Shown here: positions 8,652 to 17,137 of the stretch, in pieces
Numbering within the stretch: position 1 is the first letter of the stretch
How the letters are laid out: each line of letters opens with the position of its first letter
Origin: JBGPQJ01 sp963829485
Lineage (GTDB): Bacteria > Chloroflexota > Anaerolineae > Anaerolineales > Villigracilaceae
NCBI GenBank assembly: GCA_963829485.1
Contig: CAWHIK010000010.1
Coordinates: 186,001-250,000 of the forward strand
Direction: 5' to 3'
Length of the DNA stretch: 64,000 bases
Position numbers and translations under genes: made by a program
Notes under the pieces: model-generated
What the model saw: only the letters and a program-made list of their open reading frames with translations
Databases searched by the model: none
Told to the model about the DNA's origin: nothing

Positions 8652-10122
8652 TGGATTTTATATGTGGGATGATCTCGTTGAGGGAAATTAGTTGACTTTC
8701 CTGGCTGGTGCGCCGCTTGAATTCTACCATTCCGTTCTGGAGATTTCGTTCGCCCAGCGTAATTCGTATGGGGCAACCGATCAGGTCAGCGTCGTTGAAT
8801 TTAACGCCTGCGCGTTCATCGCGGTCATCGTAAAGGACAGAAATGCCGGCAGATTGAAGTTGATGATAAAAAGTATCAGCCGAAGATAATGTGTCCATCG
8901 CTTTTCCTGGCAGAACGACGAGGTATCCCGTAAATGGGGCGATGGTGGCGGGGAGTGTCAAACCTTTTTCATCATGAAATTTCTCTGCCAACGCAATCAG
9001 CATACGAGTAAGGTAGATCCTTATCTGTCCGTGCCAGACATAAGCAGACTGCCCTTGCTTGTCAGTAAAAGAGACGGAGTTATCGGAAGGGGAGACCTTC
9101 TCACAACCGGTCAGTAGTTCGCCGCTCATTTCGTATAGCGACGTCAGGCATTTTGGACACAGGTCGCCCGGTCGAGTCATGACGAGATCAGCGACGAGGC
9201 TGGCAGAGTAGTCACGCCCATAATTGGTATTCATCAGGTGATATCCATGCTCATTGGCTCCCGCCACGAGGTTGGGAGAGACCGGGATAAGTTGGTCCAC
9301 AATGACCCTGATGTTCTTCAATCCGATAGGCGAAGCATAGCCAGACTGAGCACCTGCTGCCTTGATCTGTGATTCGCTGGCGGGGATTATCTCCGAAGCA
9401 CCTGTCACCTGCTTCAACTTGGACAGGCTAAGGGAAGTGTCGCCGCGCACCACCACGAAGAGAAACTCTTCCTTACTACCATACTTTGCCATCAGCATCA
9501 GGGCTTTGGCGGTTTTCGATTCCGGTAGATTCAAATACCGCGCCAAAGCTTCGATGGTGGGACAATCGGGCGTGAGGACTTTTTCCGTCGATAGCAAGGT
9601 CTCCGATGGCGGAGGGACCAACGATTTCTGTGCAATTTCCTGTGACTCCAGGTAGTCGCAGGATGGGCATTTCAGAAGCAGCGTGCCGTTAGGGGTGGAT
9701 GTATATATCGAACCGATTTCGGATAAAAGGACTGGCAGTTCGAGCTGAGCCAAGACAGAATTGATGCTGGCGAGAAATTCTTTGGATAATCTATCGCGAG
9801 TTTCCTCGGACTCGGCGAGCACGGACACTAGGATTTCAGGATATTCCCGGCTGTAAAGCAGCCTCGGTAAATGGCGGTAGGACTGGATTTCACTTTCTGC
9901 CAATTTGATCGGGTTTACCTCGGGGCTGATTTCCTGCCCGCCGAGACTCTGCAGTTGCGCTTCAAGCAAGGCTGATAATTGGTTGATTGATCTTTGCCCA
10001 AGAGGCAGCAGGTTGGAAGGGGAGCGGAGATAAGCAGCGCGGGCTAGGCAGGCATATCCCGCCGAGAGTGAGTTGGCAGGGGCTTCTCGTAGAGTCTGGC
10101 CAAAAAGCTGGGAATAGCGCAT
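8644..10122 (-). CDS. Proline-tRNA ligase-like protein lacking catalytic motifs
   Basis: A 492-residue paralogue of bacterial prolyl-tRNA synthetase (usual length about 565-575). The N-terminal helix region, the CPSC and CPKC pairs, the YbaK-type editing insertion (about residues 185-320, with the KTAKALMLMA lysine helix and VVVRGDTSLSLSKL) and the C-terminal anticodon domain (DDRDERAGVKFNDADLIG) are all recognisable. The class II core is not: motif 1 is degenerate, the segment holding the FRDE/RPRFG motif 2 is deleted between SYRHLP and SREYPE, GIEVGHIF is lost, and motif 3 GIGVTR reads IRIYLTR. It is continuous in one frame, so this is not an indel artefact. I infer a tRNA-editing or other non-ligase role; it should not be taken as the cell's only ProRS. 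Confidence 0.78.
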   Translation of the reverse strand: MRYSQLFGQTLREAPANSLSAGYACLARAAYLRSPSNLLPLGQRSINQLSALLEAQLQSLGGQEISPEVNPIKLAESEIQSYRHLPRLLYSREYPEILVSVLAESEETRDRLSKEFLASINSVLAQLELPVLLSEIGSIYTSTPNGTLLLKCPSCDYLESQEIAQKSLVPPPSETLLSTEKVLTPDCPTIEALARYLNLPESKTAKALMLMAKYGSKEEFLFVVVRGDTSLSLSKLKQVTGASEIIPASESQIKAAGAQSGYASPIGLKNIRVIVDQLIPVSPNLVAGANEHGYHLMNTNYGRDYSASLVADLVMTRPGDLCPKCLTSLYEMSGELLTGCEKVSPSDNSVSFTDKQGQSAYVWHGQIRIYLTRMLIALAEKFHDEKGLTLPATIAPFTGYLVVLPGKAMDTLSSADTFYHQLQSAGISVLYDDRDERAGVKFNDADLIGCPIRITLGERNLQNGMVEFKRRTSQESQLISLNEIIPHIKSNG

Positions 10123-10154
10123 GAGTTAAGGGGAGCAGAACCCGTGGCAGGCAC

Positions 10155-10598
10155 TCAGGCCAGAGATTGATCGGGATCGGGCGCAGGTTCAGGTTCGGTG
10201 GCAGCGGTGATGCCCAGGTCCACTTCGTCCTCCATGCGGATCTGACCGCGCAGGAATGCGCCGTCCTCCGTCACGAAGGAGGTGGTGACCACATCGCCCC
10301 ACACCCTGCCCGTGGAACGAATCTCCAGCTTCTGGGTGGTGATGTTTCCACGGACTGCGCCGGCGACGATGACGGTATTGGCGCGCAGGTTCTCGCAGGT
10401 CACGCGCCCGCTCTCGCCAACAACCAGCATACCGCGTAAGGCTATCTGCCCCTCAAAGGCGCCTTCGATGCGAACACCACCCGTGCCGGTGATGCTTCCA
10501 GTCCAGATGACGCCCGGTCCAAGGACGGAAGTGATGCGTTCGACGGCTTGCACGGAGGCAGGCTGGGGGGTGGAGGAAGCGGGTTTTCGTTTGAACAT
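10155..10598 (-). CDS. Bactofilin family (polymer-forming) protein
   Basis: A 147-residue bactofilin (formerly DUF583). The central region (about residues 28-120) is a run of short beta-helical turns with alternating hydrophobic and glycine positions (for example GTGGVRIEGAFEGQI and LVVGESGRV), flanked by a Ser/Pro-rich N-tail and an acidic Pro-rich C-tail. Bactofilins self-assemble into filaments near the membrane and organise cell shape or local wall synthesis. It begins the minus-strand run that continues 32 bases later with the ProRS-like gene. Confidence 0.85.
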   Translation of the reverse strand: MFKRKPASSTPQPASVQAVERITSVLGPGVIWTGSITGTGGVRIEGAFEGQIALRGMLVVGESGRVTCENLRANTVIVAGAVRGNITTQKLEIRSTGRVWGDVVTTSFVTEDGAFLRGQIRMEDEVDLGITAATEPEPAPDPDQSLA

Positions 10599-10611
10599 GT
10601 ATCAACCAAAG

Positions 10612-10641
10612 GATAAAAATAGGCGCGGAATTGGCCGCGCC
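10612..10641 (-). terminator. Rho-independent terminator after fabI
   Basis: Inverted repeat GGCGCGG (10622-10628) and CCGCGCC (10635-10641) with a six-base loop, followed on the minus strand by TATTTTTAT. It lies between the fabI stop and the bactofilin start and would close the epimerase-glycosylase-fabI transcript. Confidence 0.75.
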
Positions 10642-10669
10642 CTAATTGTATCATTTTCTCCGGAAGGAG

Positions 10670-11471
10670 TTACTCAGGCTTGTTTTCAGCCTTGCGCGGG
10701 TCGACAATCCCCATGATGTTGAAGCCGCTGTCCACAAAAAGCACTTCGCCGGTGACGTGTGATCCCAGGCTGGAGCACAGGAAAACGGCTGCGTTCCCGC
10801 AGTCTTCAGGCGTAACGTTTTCCCGCAGCGGGGCGACATCGGCGAAATGTTTGTACAGGTCACGGAAGCCGCTCACGCCCATGGCCGCAAGCGTGCGGAT
10901 GGGTCCGGCGGAGATGGCGTTGACGCGAATCCCCTGCGGGCCGAAATCTGCGGCCATGTAGCGGGTGGCAGATTCGAGCGCAGCCTTGGCGACGCCCATC
11001 ATGTTGTAGTTCGTGGTTACCTTTGAAGAGCCATAATAAGTGAGGGTTAGCAGCGCGCCGCCGGGATTTAGGATCGGCTGAAAGGCGCGAGCCAGCCCGA
11101 CAAAGGAGTACACGCTGATGTCCATTGCCAGGTGGAATCCTGCGCGGCTGGTATTGTAGAACATACCGCTCAGTTCGTCCTTGTTGGCAAACCCGATGGA
11201 ATGAACCAGGATATCGATCTTGCCGAAGTGGTCTGCGGCTTTTTTGGCAACCGCGTCGATCTGCTCATCGCTGGAAACATCGCATTCTTCGACGAAGTTC
11301 CACACCCAGCTGGGCGGCGAGCGGCCGGACACGCTTTTCAAGCACTTCACCTGCATAACTGAAGCCCAGGGTGGCGCCTTCGCGATGAAAAGCCTGTGCG
11401 ATGCCCCAGGCGATGGATTTATCGTTGGCCAGACCAAAGATGAGCGCGTTTTTACCAGTTAATAGTCCCAT
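10670..11471 (-). CDS. fabI: Enoyl-[acyl-carrier-protein] reductase (FabI type), frameshifted
   Basis: NADH-dependent last step of the fatty-acid elongation cycle. The start at 11471 follows a strong GGAGGAG site. The N-terminal frame gives MGLLTGKNALIFGLANDKSI (the FabI nucleotide motif) through EKRVRPLAAQLG; near 11305 the frame changes and continues with NFVEECDVSSDEQ, VHSIGFA, and the active-site Tyr-X6-Lys in NYNMMGVAK, ending with the GEVLFVDSGFNIMG signature. Joined, the product is about 266 residues, normal for FabI. A single indel in an essential gene points to a sequence error. It probably shares a transcript with the glycosylase and epimerase upstream. Confidence 0.9.
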
Positions 11472-11504
11472 AAAATTATCTCCTCCGCGAATCGGATATA
11501 CGGT

Positions 11505-12076
11505 TTATTTGTGATTTGCCCGGAACCGCCACGGCTTGGATTTCCACGGTTCCGGCACAGAGTATAACCCCACTCGGGGGCCAATCGTCACGCAGTCGTC
11601 AGGGATTGGTCTGCCAGCTTCGATCCACAGCGGGGAGTTCGAGCGGGTCAGGTCGTGGCCGTTCAAGGTCTGCCGTCGATGCCGAGCGCCTGGGTCAGCT
11701 TGGCGGGACCCTTTGTATCACGTCCACTCCGCCGCTGGTGGATGATCTCCACGCCTTCGAGCGGGTAGATGGCGCGAATCAGCACGGCAGCCGGAAAGCC
11801 TTCGGCTTCAGCAACTGCGTTCAACATCCAGTGCATGCCGTAAGTGAAATAGACATAGGCGATTCCTGCCCGTCCGTACATGACAGCTGTTCGGGCAGTT
11901 TTGCCGGCTTTGGCGTGGCAGCCCAAGTCGGTCTCACCGATGTACGCTTCCGTTTCGATGATCTCACCCACCAAGCGCTGACCATCTTGAACGCGCACCA
12001 GGCGCGCACCGAGAAGTTCGCGCGCGACGGTCAGTGTAGGGCGGTTGTAGAAGCTGACAGGGAGTGGTTTGGCCAT
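11505..12076 (-). CDS. 3-methyladenine (alkyladenine) DNA glycosylase, AAG/MPG family, frameshifted
   Basis: Base-excision repair glycosylase that flips out and removes alkylated purines. Motifs: FYNRPTLTVARELLG, the catalytic glutamate in GEIIETEAY, TYGMHWMLN, AVLIRAIYPL and GPAKLTQALGID. The first frame would stop at 11663, but shifting by one base near 11675 gives NGHDLTRSNSPLWIE, GPRVGL and a final PWRFRANHK that match the expected C-terminus, with a stop at 11505. The full length is then about 190 residues, typical. The start at 12076 is 14 bases after the epimerase stop; an ATG at 12097 that overlaps the epimerase is an alternative. fabI follows 33 bases downstream. Confidence 0.85.
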
Positions 12077-12089
12077 GCGACTGGTGTGG

Positions 12090-13019
12090 TTAAGCAACCT
12101 TCAGGCGCGGATCGCGCTGCAGGGTGAGTCGCAGTCCGTCCGTCAGTGGAATGGACGGTTTGTAATTCAACTTCTGTTTAGCCAGGGTCAAGTCCGCACA
12201 CATGCGGGAGACGCCGGGAGATGTCTTGGTGTTGTAGATGACTTCAGGTTTTGAGCCGGTCACGTCCAGCACCTTCTGGACAAGGTCACTCACCGCAGTC
12301 TCCTTGCCGCTGCCGATGTTGATGACCAGCCCGTCGAGGTTGGGTGCAGTGGATGCTGCGATGAGTCCCGAGACGACATCATCGACATAGACGTAATCGC
12401 GGGTCTGGCTGCCGTCCGAGTGGACGATGAGTGAGCCGTTCCGAAGCGCTTGCTTAAGGAAATAAGGCACAACAGGCGGGTGGGCGGGAGGCAGGTGCTG
12501 GCCGGGTCCGTAAGCGTTGAACACGCGCAGGCTGACCGTCTCGATTTTCCACAGGTCGCCGATGGTGTTGACATAGTATTCCGCAGCCAGCTTCGAGACC
12601 GCATACGGCGAGCGTGGATTAGGCGTCATCAATTCTTTCAGGGGTTGTTTGCCCTGATCGCCGTAGATCGCCCCGGAGGAGACCAGTACCACGCGGCGCA
12701 CGCCCACGTCGCGCATGGCTTCCATCAGGCTGACCGTCCCGCCGACATTGACTGCGTTGTATTCGCGAGGGTAAAGCACCGATTCAGGCACTGAGACTCG
12801 TGCCGCAAGGTGGTAGACGCAGTCCACCTCTTGTAGAAGGGTCCAAAGTTTAGGTCGGTCGTTGACATCCCCGCGGGTAAAGTGGACATCGGGGGCCAGA
12901 GCCTGCGGGTCACCGGTGGACAGGTCGTCCAGGCCGCGGACCTGGTGCCCCTCACGGGAAAGCTGGTTTGCCAAAGCCGAACCGATGAAACCGGCCGCGC
13001 CGGTGATGAGAAAATTCAT
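12090..13019 (-). CDS. NAD-dependent epimerase/dehydratase (UDP-sugar type)
   Basis: Extended short-chain dehydrogenase of 309 residues acting on nucleotide sugars, closest in appearance to UDP-glucose 4-epimerases. GAAGFIGS (residues 7-14) binds NAD; DDLSTG follows the second strand; the catalytic Ser-Ser and Tyr-X3-Lys are seen in VSSGAIYG and SPYAVSK; RVFNAYGPGQ and RDYVYVDDVV are family signatures. Exact sugar specificity cannot be assigned. It is the first gene of a short minus-strand run with the DNA glycosylase and fabI. Confidence 0.85.
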   Translation of the reverse strand: MNFLITGAAGFIGSALANQLSREGHQVRGLDDLSTGDPQALAPDVHFTRGDVNDRPKLWTLLQEVDCVYHLAARVSVPESVLYPREYNAVNVGGTVSLMEAMRDVGVRRVVLVSSGAIYGDQGKQPLKELMTPNPRSPYAVSKLAAEYYVNTIGDLWKIETVSLRVFNAYGPGQHLPPAHPPVVPYFLKQALRNGSLIVHSDGSQTRDYVYVDDVVSGLIAASTAPNLDGLVINIGSGKETAVSDLVQKVLDVTGSKPEVIYNTKTSPGVSRMCADLTLAKQKLNYKPSIPLTDGLRLTLQRDPRLKVA

Positions 13020-13042
13020 GGTGGAAAGATTATAAACGAAAT

Positions 13043-13062
13043 CCCCCGGCAGAAAACGGGGG
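13043..13062. other. Short GC hairpin between helicase and epimerase genes
   Basis: CCCCCG (13043-13048) pairs with CGGGGG (13057-13062). It has no convincing T tract and sits upstream of the epimerase start; it may be part of that gene's leader or a remnant terminator. Confidence 0.3.
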
Positions 13063-13075
13063 TTGTTCCTGATCG

Positions 13076-13106
13076 AAAAAGACCCTGAGAGTGATATCTC
13101 AGGGTC
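13076..13106 (-). terminator. Rho-independent terminator after the DEAD-box helicase
   Basis: Perfect ten-base arms GACCCTGAGA (13081-13090) and TCTCAGGGTC (13097-13106) with a six-base loop, followed on the minus strand by five T residues. It lies ten bases past the helicase stop. Confidence 0.88.
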
Positions 13107-13115
13107 ATGTGATCT

Positions 13116-14342
13116 CTACCGAGGTTTTATCCTTCTTGGCGCCAGCCCGTGACGGACGTGTCGGGATGAAGTCGGCGCGTGGTGCGGAGCGTGTTTTGCA
13201 GGTCCGGCTCGCTCAAACCCCGGAGCTTTGTAATCGAAATCGGGCAGGGTCAATTTGGGCAGCGGTCCCATTATTCTCTCAAGTGCACGCACCATGTCGT
13301 TATCTTCCGGTGTGACCAATGTAAAAGCGTCTCCAGTTCGTTCCGCGCGCCCGGTGCGCCCAATTCGGTGGATGTAGGCGTCGGCGGTGTCGGGCATGTC
13401 GAAGTTGATCACGTGCGAGATGCTCTCCACATCCAGGCCGCGCGCGGCGATGTCAGTGGCGATCATGATCTGGTGTGTGCCGTCCTTGAAGCCTTTGAGC
13501 GCGGATTGACGCTGCCCTTGCGTGCGGTCGCCGTGCAGGCTGGTGACGCCGAACCCGGCGCGCGCGATCTGCTGGGCGACGCGGTGAGCGCGGTGTTTGG
13601 TTCGGGTGAAGACCAGGACGGAATTGGTGTCCGTCTGCTTGAGCAAGGCAATCAACAGTGCCCCCTTGAGGTGCTGGGGAACTGGGTAAAGCGCGTGAGT
13701 CACCGTGTGCGCCGGGCGGCTTAGACCGACCGAGATGCGCTGGGGATGTACGAGAGACTGGGCTGCCAATTGTTCCACCTCGGCGGGGAAGGTGGCTGAG
13801 AAAAGCATGGTCTGCCGTTTGGAAGGTACTGCCTTGATGATTCGTTTTATGTCCGGCAGGAATCCCATGTCGAACATTCGGTCGGCTTCGTCCAGTACCA
13901 GCACTTCAATGCGGTCAAGCCGTACCTGTTTCTGGTTAAACAGGTCCAGCAAACGGCCTGGGCACGCGACGAGAATCTCGGCGCCCTCCCGAATGGCTTT
14001 GATCTGCGGACCCGCGCCGACACCCCCGAAAATGGTCGTGCTGCGAAGCTTGGTACCAGTGGCGAGCACCCGGATGACATCGTGGATCTGCCCGGCCAGT
14101 TCGCGGGTGGGGGTGACGATCAGCGCGCGGGATACGCCGCGCGGACCATCAAGCAGTTTGTTGAGGATAGGGAGCACGAAGGCCGCTGTTTTACCTGTGC
14201 CGGTCTGGGCTGTACCGATCAGGTCGTGGCCGGCCAGCGCCGAGGGGATGGCCGCTTCCTGGATGGGGGTGGCTGTGTCAAAGCCGGCGCGTTTAATGCC
14301 CGTCATCAGGCGGGAATCGAGTTTGAACTTATCGAAGTTCAC
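13116..14342 (-). CDS. DEAD-box RNA helicase (RhlE-like)
   Basis: ATP-dependent RNA helicase of 408 residues, likely in ribosome assembly or RNA turnover. Motifs in order: Q motif in ATPIQEAAIP, motif I AQTGTGKT (about 46-53), PTRELAGQI, CPGRLLDL, motif II LDEADRMFDMGF, motif III SATFP, motif V TDIAARGLD and motif VI HRIGRTGRAER. The C-tail is short, basic and His/Pro-rich (from about residue 375), as in RhlE-type members. The leader between it and the upstream terminator is about 140 bases; DEAD-box genes often have long regulated leaders, but I see no known element here. Confidence 0.9.
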   Translation of the reverse strand: MNFDKFKLDSRLMTGIKRAGFDTATPIQEAAIPSALAGHDLIGTAQTGTGKTAAFVLPILNKLLDGPRGVSRALIVTPTRELAGQIHDVIRVLATGTKLRSTTIFGGVGAGPQIKAIREGAEILVACPGRLLDLFNQKQVRLDRIEVLVLDEADRMFDMGFLPDIKRIIKAVPSKRQTMLFSATFPAEVEQLAAQSLVHPQRISVGLSRPAHTVTHALYPVPQHLKGALLIALLKQTDTNSVLVFTRTKHRAHRVAQQIARAGFGVTSLHGDRTQGQRQSALKGFKDGTHQIMIATDIAARGLDVESISHVINFDMPDTADAYIHRIGRTGRAERTGDAFTLVTPEDNDMVRALERIMGPLPKLTLPDFDYKAPGFERAGPAKHAPHHAPTSSRHVRHGLAPRRIKPR

Positions 14343-14474
14343 ATTATTTCCTTGTCTTCAGAGTCAGGCGGGTGTTGGGAGCGCTTCGAACGCTGCTGAC
14401 TAAATACAGCGGGGACTGCTGAATGAATCTGGGTAATTAGGTCCAACAGTGGAATTATACCGGAAGTTCGCAGT

Positions 14475-14508
14475 CAAAACGAAATCCCCCGACCTTTGCC
14501 GGGGGATT
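14475..14508 (-). terminator. Rho-independent terminator after the TIM-barrel-like gene
   Basis: Nine-base arms AATCCCCCG (14483-14491) and CGGGGGATT (14500-14508), loop of eight, followed on the minus strand by TTTCGTTTTG. Confidence 0.8.
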
Positions 14509-14524
14509 GGGGAGTAGATGAATA

Positions 14525-15367
14525 CTATTGCAGCGAGCGTTTACTGCGCGTTTTCTGGAGTTCGTTTTCGGGCATGCGCCGGGCGAGCAGGTCGATCGAG
14601 AGGTCGATCACTTCGCGGGCTTCGTCCGGGGTGGTGGTGCCGATAGTGACCATGTCCTGGTCGCGGATGGTATTCCAGACAAATGCAAGCCCGACCACCG
14701 GCAGGATCTTCCCGGCCGCAAGCGGTTTGATGGTCATCACCGGCTTTTTGGCCTCGTTGATCACGCGCATCACCCAGTCGGTTTCGACCTGCATCAGGAA
14801 GCCAGCGGAGTTGTAAATCTGGATGTAAGTCTCAATGTCCGCGTTCATTCTATCGGCGTAGATCACGGTCTCAGGCATGTGTGTCGAAAGGCCGGGGATC
14901 ATGCCACGCTCGCGGATCATGCGGGTATACTTTTCCAGGTCGCGAATGGTGCCGGCACGACGGTCGAGCAGGGCATCAGTCACACACTGGTGAGGCAGGC
15001 AAAAAGTAGCGTTGTAGGCGGCACACTGATCGAGGACCTTTTCCGGCATGAGTTCGGAGTCGGCGCCGGGGTCGAGTTCGAAAACAGGGGTGTAAACTCG
15101 TATGATCCGGCGCCCTGAGCTCTGCTCGGCTTCGCGGATGGACTCTTCGAGATGGGGGTGGAGCGGACCCATCACGGCATCGATGCCGTGATCCAGGAAG
15201 ACACTCAGAACCGAAGCAATCCGTTCGCGGGTCTGGTAATCCTTGATGAACATGTCCTTTGCCAGGCTGGTATGGGAATAGCCCAGAAACCAGTTGGACC
15301 CGATGATCAATCGGGGCAGGCTGACTCCGCCCACCAGGGTGCGTGGAAAAACGTTACTCTTGCTCAT
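14525..15367 (-). CDS. Conserved protein, possibly TIM-barrel (aldo/keto reductase-like)
   Basis: I do not recognise a firm family for this 280-residue soluble protein. It opens with VGGVSLPRLIIGSNWFLGYSH, has alternating helix-strand segments (AVMGPLHPHLEESIREAEQ; PVMTIKPLAAGKILPV) and ends with IGTTTPDEAREVIDLSIDLL, which resembles the C-terminal IG-x-STP segment of aldo/keto reductases. The barrel assignment is an inference; catalytic Asp-Tyr-Lys-His residues of that superfamily are not obvious. It is a single-gene unit by appearance, with its own terminator and 33 bases from the YiiX-like gene. Confidence 0.55.
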   Translation of the reverse strand: MSKSNVFPRTLVGGVSLPRLIIGSNWFLGYSHTSLAKDMFIKDYQTRERIASVLSVFLDHGIDAVMGPLHPHLEESIREAEQSSGRRIIRVYTPVFELDPGADSELMPEKVLDQCAAYNATFCLPHQCVTDALLDRRAGTIRDLEKYTRMIRERGMIPGLSTHMPETVIYADRMNADIETYIQIYNSAGFLMQVETDWVMRVINEAKKPVMTIKPLAAGKILPVVGLAFVWNTIRDQDMVTIGTTTPDEAREVIDLSIDLLARRMPENELQKTRSKRSLQ

Positions 15368-15400
15368 CCTGTCTCCAGTGCTTCATGAATAGGTGGGCGG

Positions 15401-16031
15401 TTAATTGGCTGCGCCTTCTTCACTTGACTTGAGCTGTGATGCGGTTTCCACATTTCTGACAAGTCCCTCGGCCATTCGGTGTGCGCATCCGCTCCAGATC
15501 TCTTGAGGGTAGATGATCTGATTGGTTCCCGGGAACATCTCGATTGCCAGGCCGGTATTCAGATTGATCCCGAAGGGCAGGTAAGCCTTGTAAATGAGCT
15601 GACTGCAATAGAAAGCCTCATCCGTGTCCGGGTCGAGGAAGTTCAGATTGTAGGGTTTGCCAACTTGAGCCAGACAGTACTCAGCCACCCTTTCGCGTAT
15701 CAGGATTTCATCCTCCTCCCGGAGTTCCAGTCCGGCCAGTGGGTAGGCTGCGCCGTAAAACTCATCAAGGATCAGGCCGCGAGTTCCTGATCATCCTGGC
15801 TGAATCCCATAAACCAAATTTTGCTTCATAGGAAATCACACCGCGCGTGCCGGCTTCCACACACTTCCCATCCGGTCCGACATACACTGCGACATGGTCC
15901 ACGTCACCGGGGACAAGCCGTCCCACCAGGCGCCAGAATTCGCCGGGCAGGATGTCCGGCTTTCCGTTCATGGTGCAGATGATGTCGCCCGTTTCGAAGG
16001 GCAACCCATTGATGGTGTAGGTGTGGATCAT
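15401..16031 (-). CDS. YiiX-like permuted NlpC/P60 (papain-fold) hydrolase, frameshifted
   Basis: Predicted cysteine hydrolase of the YaeF/YiiX group. The N-terminal half contains GDIICTMNG and the histidine motif DVDHVAVYVG; after a frame change near 15750 the protein continues through FYGAAYPLAGLELREED into VAEYCLAQVGKPYN and the nucleophile FYCSQLIYKAY. Histidine before cysteine is the permuted order that defines this group. Joined length is about 209 residues. Substrates are usually peptides or lipids at the envelope; none can be named. No signal peptide is visible. Confidence 0.75.
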
Positions 16032-16098
16032 GGTTCCGCGAAACCTTATAAACCGATTATACGCTTATTGGCAGCTCCCGTTGCACGGTAAAAACCAT

Positions 16099-16128
16099 TT
16101 GTTGCGGACTTACTCCATTTGGTATAAG
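16099..16128 (+). promoter_or_regulatory. Candidate sigma70-type promoter for the moxR operon
   Basis: TTGTTG at 16099-16104 and TATAAG at 16123-16128 with an 18-base spacer, 49 bases before the MoxR start codon, which has AGGAG just upstream. Prediction by eye only. Confidence 0.35.
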
Positions 16129-16176
16129 ATTACTATTAGCTTTCCTATTTTATAAACAGCATACCCCAGGAGAAAT

Positions 16177-17127
16177 ATGGCCGAAGTCCAGGAATTTTCC
16201 AACAAGGTCATCGAAAATGTCGAAAAGGTCATCATCGGCAAGCGTTCCGCTATCGAGTTGGTGATGGTGGCGCTGTTGTGCGAGGGACATGTCCTATTGG
16301 AGGATGTGCCAGGCTCCGGCAAGACCATGCTGGCGCGATCTGTCGCCACCAGTCTGGGGATCGGGTTCAAGCGCATCCAGTGCACCCCGGACCTGATGCC
16401 CAACGACGTGACCGGCGTGTCCATTTTCAACCAGAAGAACGGCGAATTCGAATTCCGACCGGGGCCGATCTTCGTCAACATCCTGCTTTCGGACGAGGTC
16501 AACCGCGCCACGCCGCGCACGCAGTCGGCACTGCTGGAGGCGATGCAGGAGCAGCAGGTGACCGTGGATGGCGTCACGCGCGAACTGCCGCGCCCGTTTC
16601 TGGTGCTGGCGACGCAGAATCCGATCGAGTACGAAGGCACCTTCCCGCTTCCCGAAGCACAACTCGACCGCTTCCTGATGCGCATATCGCTGGGCTATCC
16701 CGATGCAGCAGATGAGCGCCAGATCCTGATCAACCTGCGGCGCGAGCATCCCATCACGCGCCTTGAGAAAGTGGTGGACGGGCATGACCTGCTGCCTCTC
16801 CAGAAGCAGGTCTGGGACATCCACATTGATGACACCCTGCAGGCGTACATCGTTGGCATTGCATCGGCCACGCGCAGTCATCCTGACCTTTCACTTGGAA
16901 TTTCCCCTCGGGGCAGTCTGGCATTGTTCAAGACAGCCCAGGCTCTGGCAGCGGTGCGCGGAAGAGACCATGTCATTCCGGATGACATCAAGTACCTGGT
17001 TCATCCGACGTTGTCGCACCGCTTGATCCTCAAACCGGAAGCGGAACTGCGCGGACGCACCGCAACAATGATCCTTGACGACGTGCTGAAGTCCACGTCG
17101 CTTGATCTGGGCGGAGTGGACCGCTGA
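16177..17127 (+). CDS. MoxR family AAA+ ATPase
   Basis: A 316-residue AAA+ ATPase thought to act as a chaperone that activates or assembles partner proteins. Walker A is in LLEDVPGSGKTMLA (about residues 40-53), Walker B in LLSDEVNRATPR, sensor 1 in LATQNPIEYEGTFPLPEAQLDRF, and the C-terminal lid includes LGISPRGSLALFKTAQ. It heads a three-gene plus-strand operon with a DUF58 and a DUF4129 protein, a standard grouping in which a transglutaminase-like membrane protein is often a fourth member; that one is absent here. Confidence 0.92.
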   Translation: MAEVQEFSNKVIENVEKVIIGKRSAIELVMVALLCEGHVLLEDVPGSGKTMLARSVATSLGIGFKRIQCTPDLMPNDVTGVSIFNQKNGEFEFRPGPIFVNILLSDEVNRATPRTQSALLEAMQEQQVTVDGVTRELPRPFLVLATQNPIEYEGTFPLPEAQLDRFLMRISLGYPDAADERQILINLRREHPITRLEKVVDGHDLLPLQKQVWDIHIDDTLQAYIVGIASATRSHPDLSLGISPRGSLALFKTAQALAAVRGRDHVIPDDIKYLVHPTLSHRLILKPEAELRGRTATMILDDVLKSTSLDLGGVDR

Positions 17128-17137
17128 CGGAAGCGGA

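Noticed and set aside
14343..14474. Riboswitch or cold-shock leader upstream of the DEAD-box helicase
   Set aside because: The leader is about 130 bases, but I could not match any known structure.
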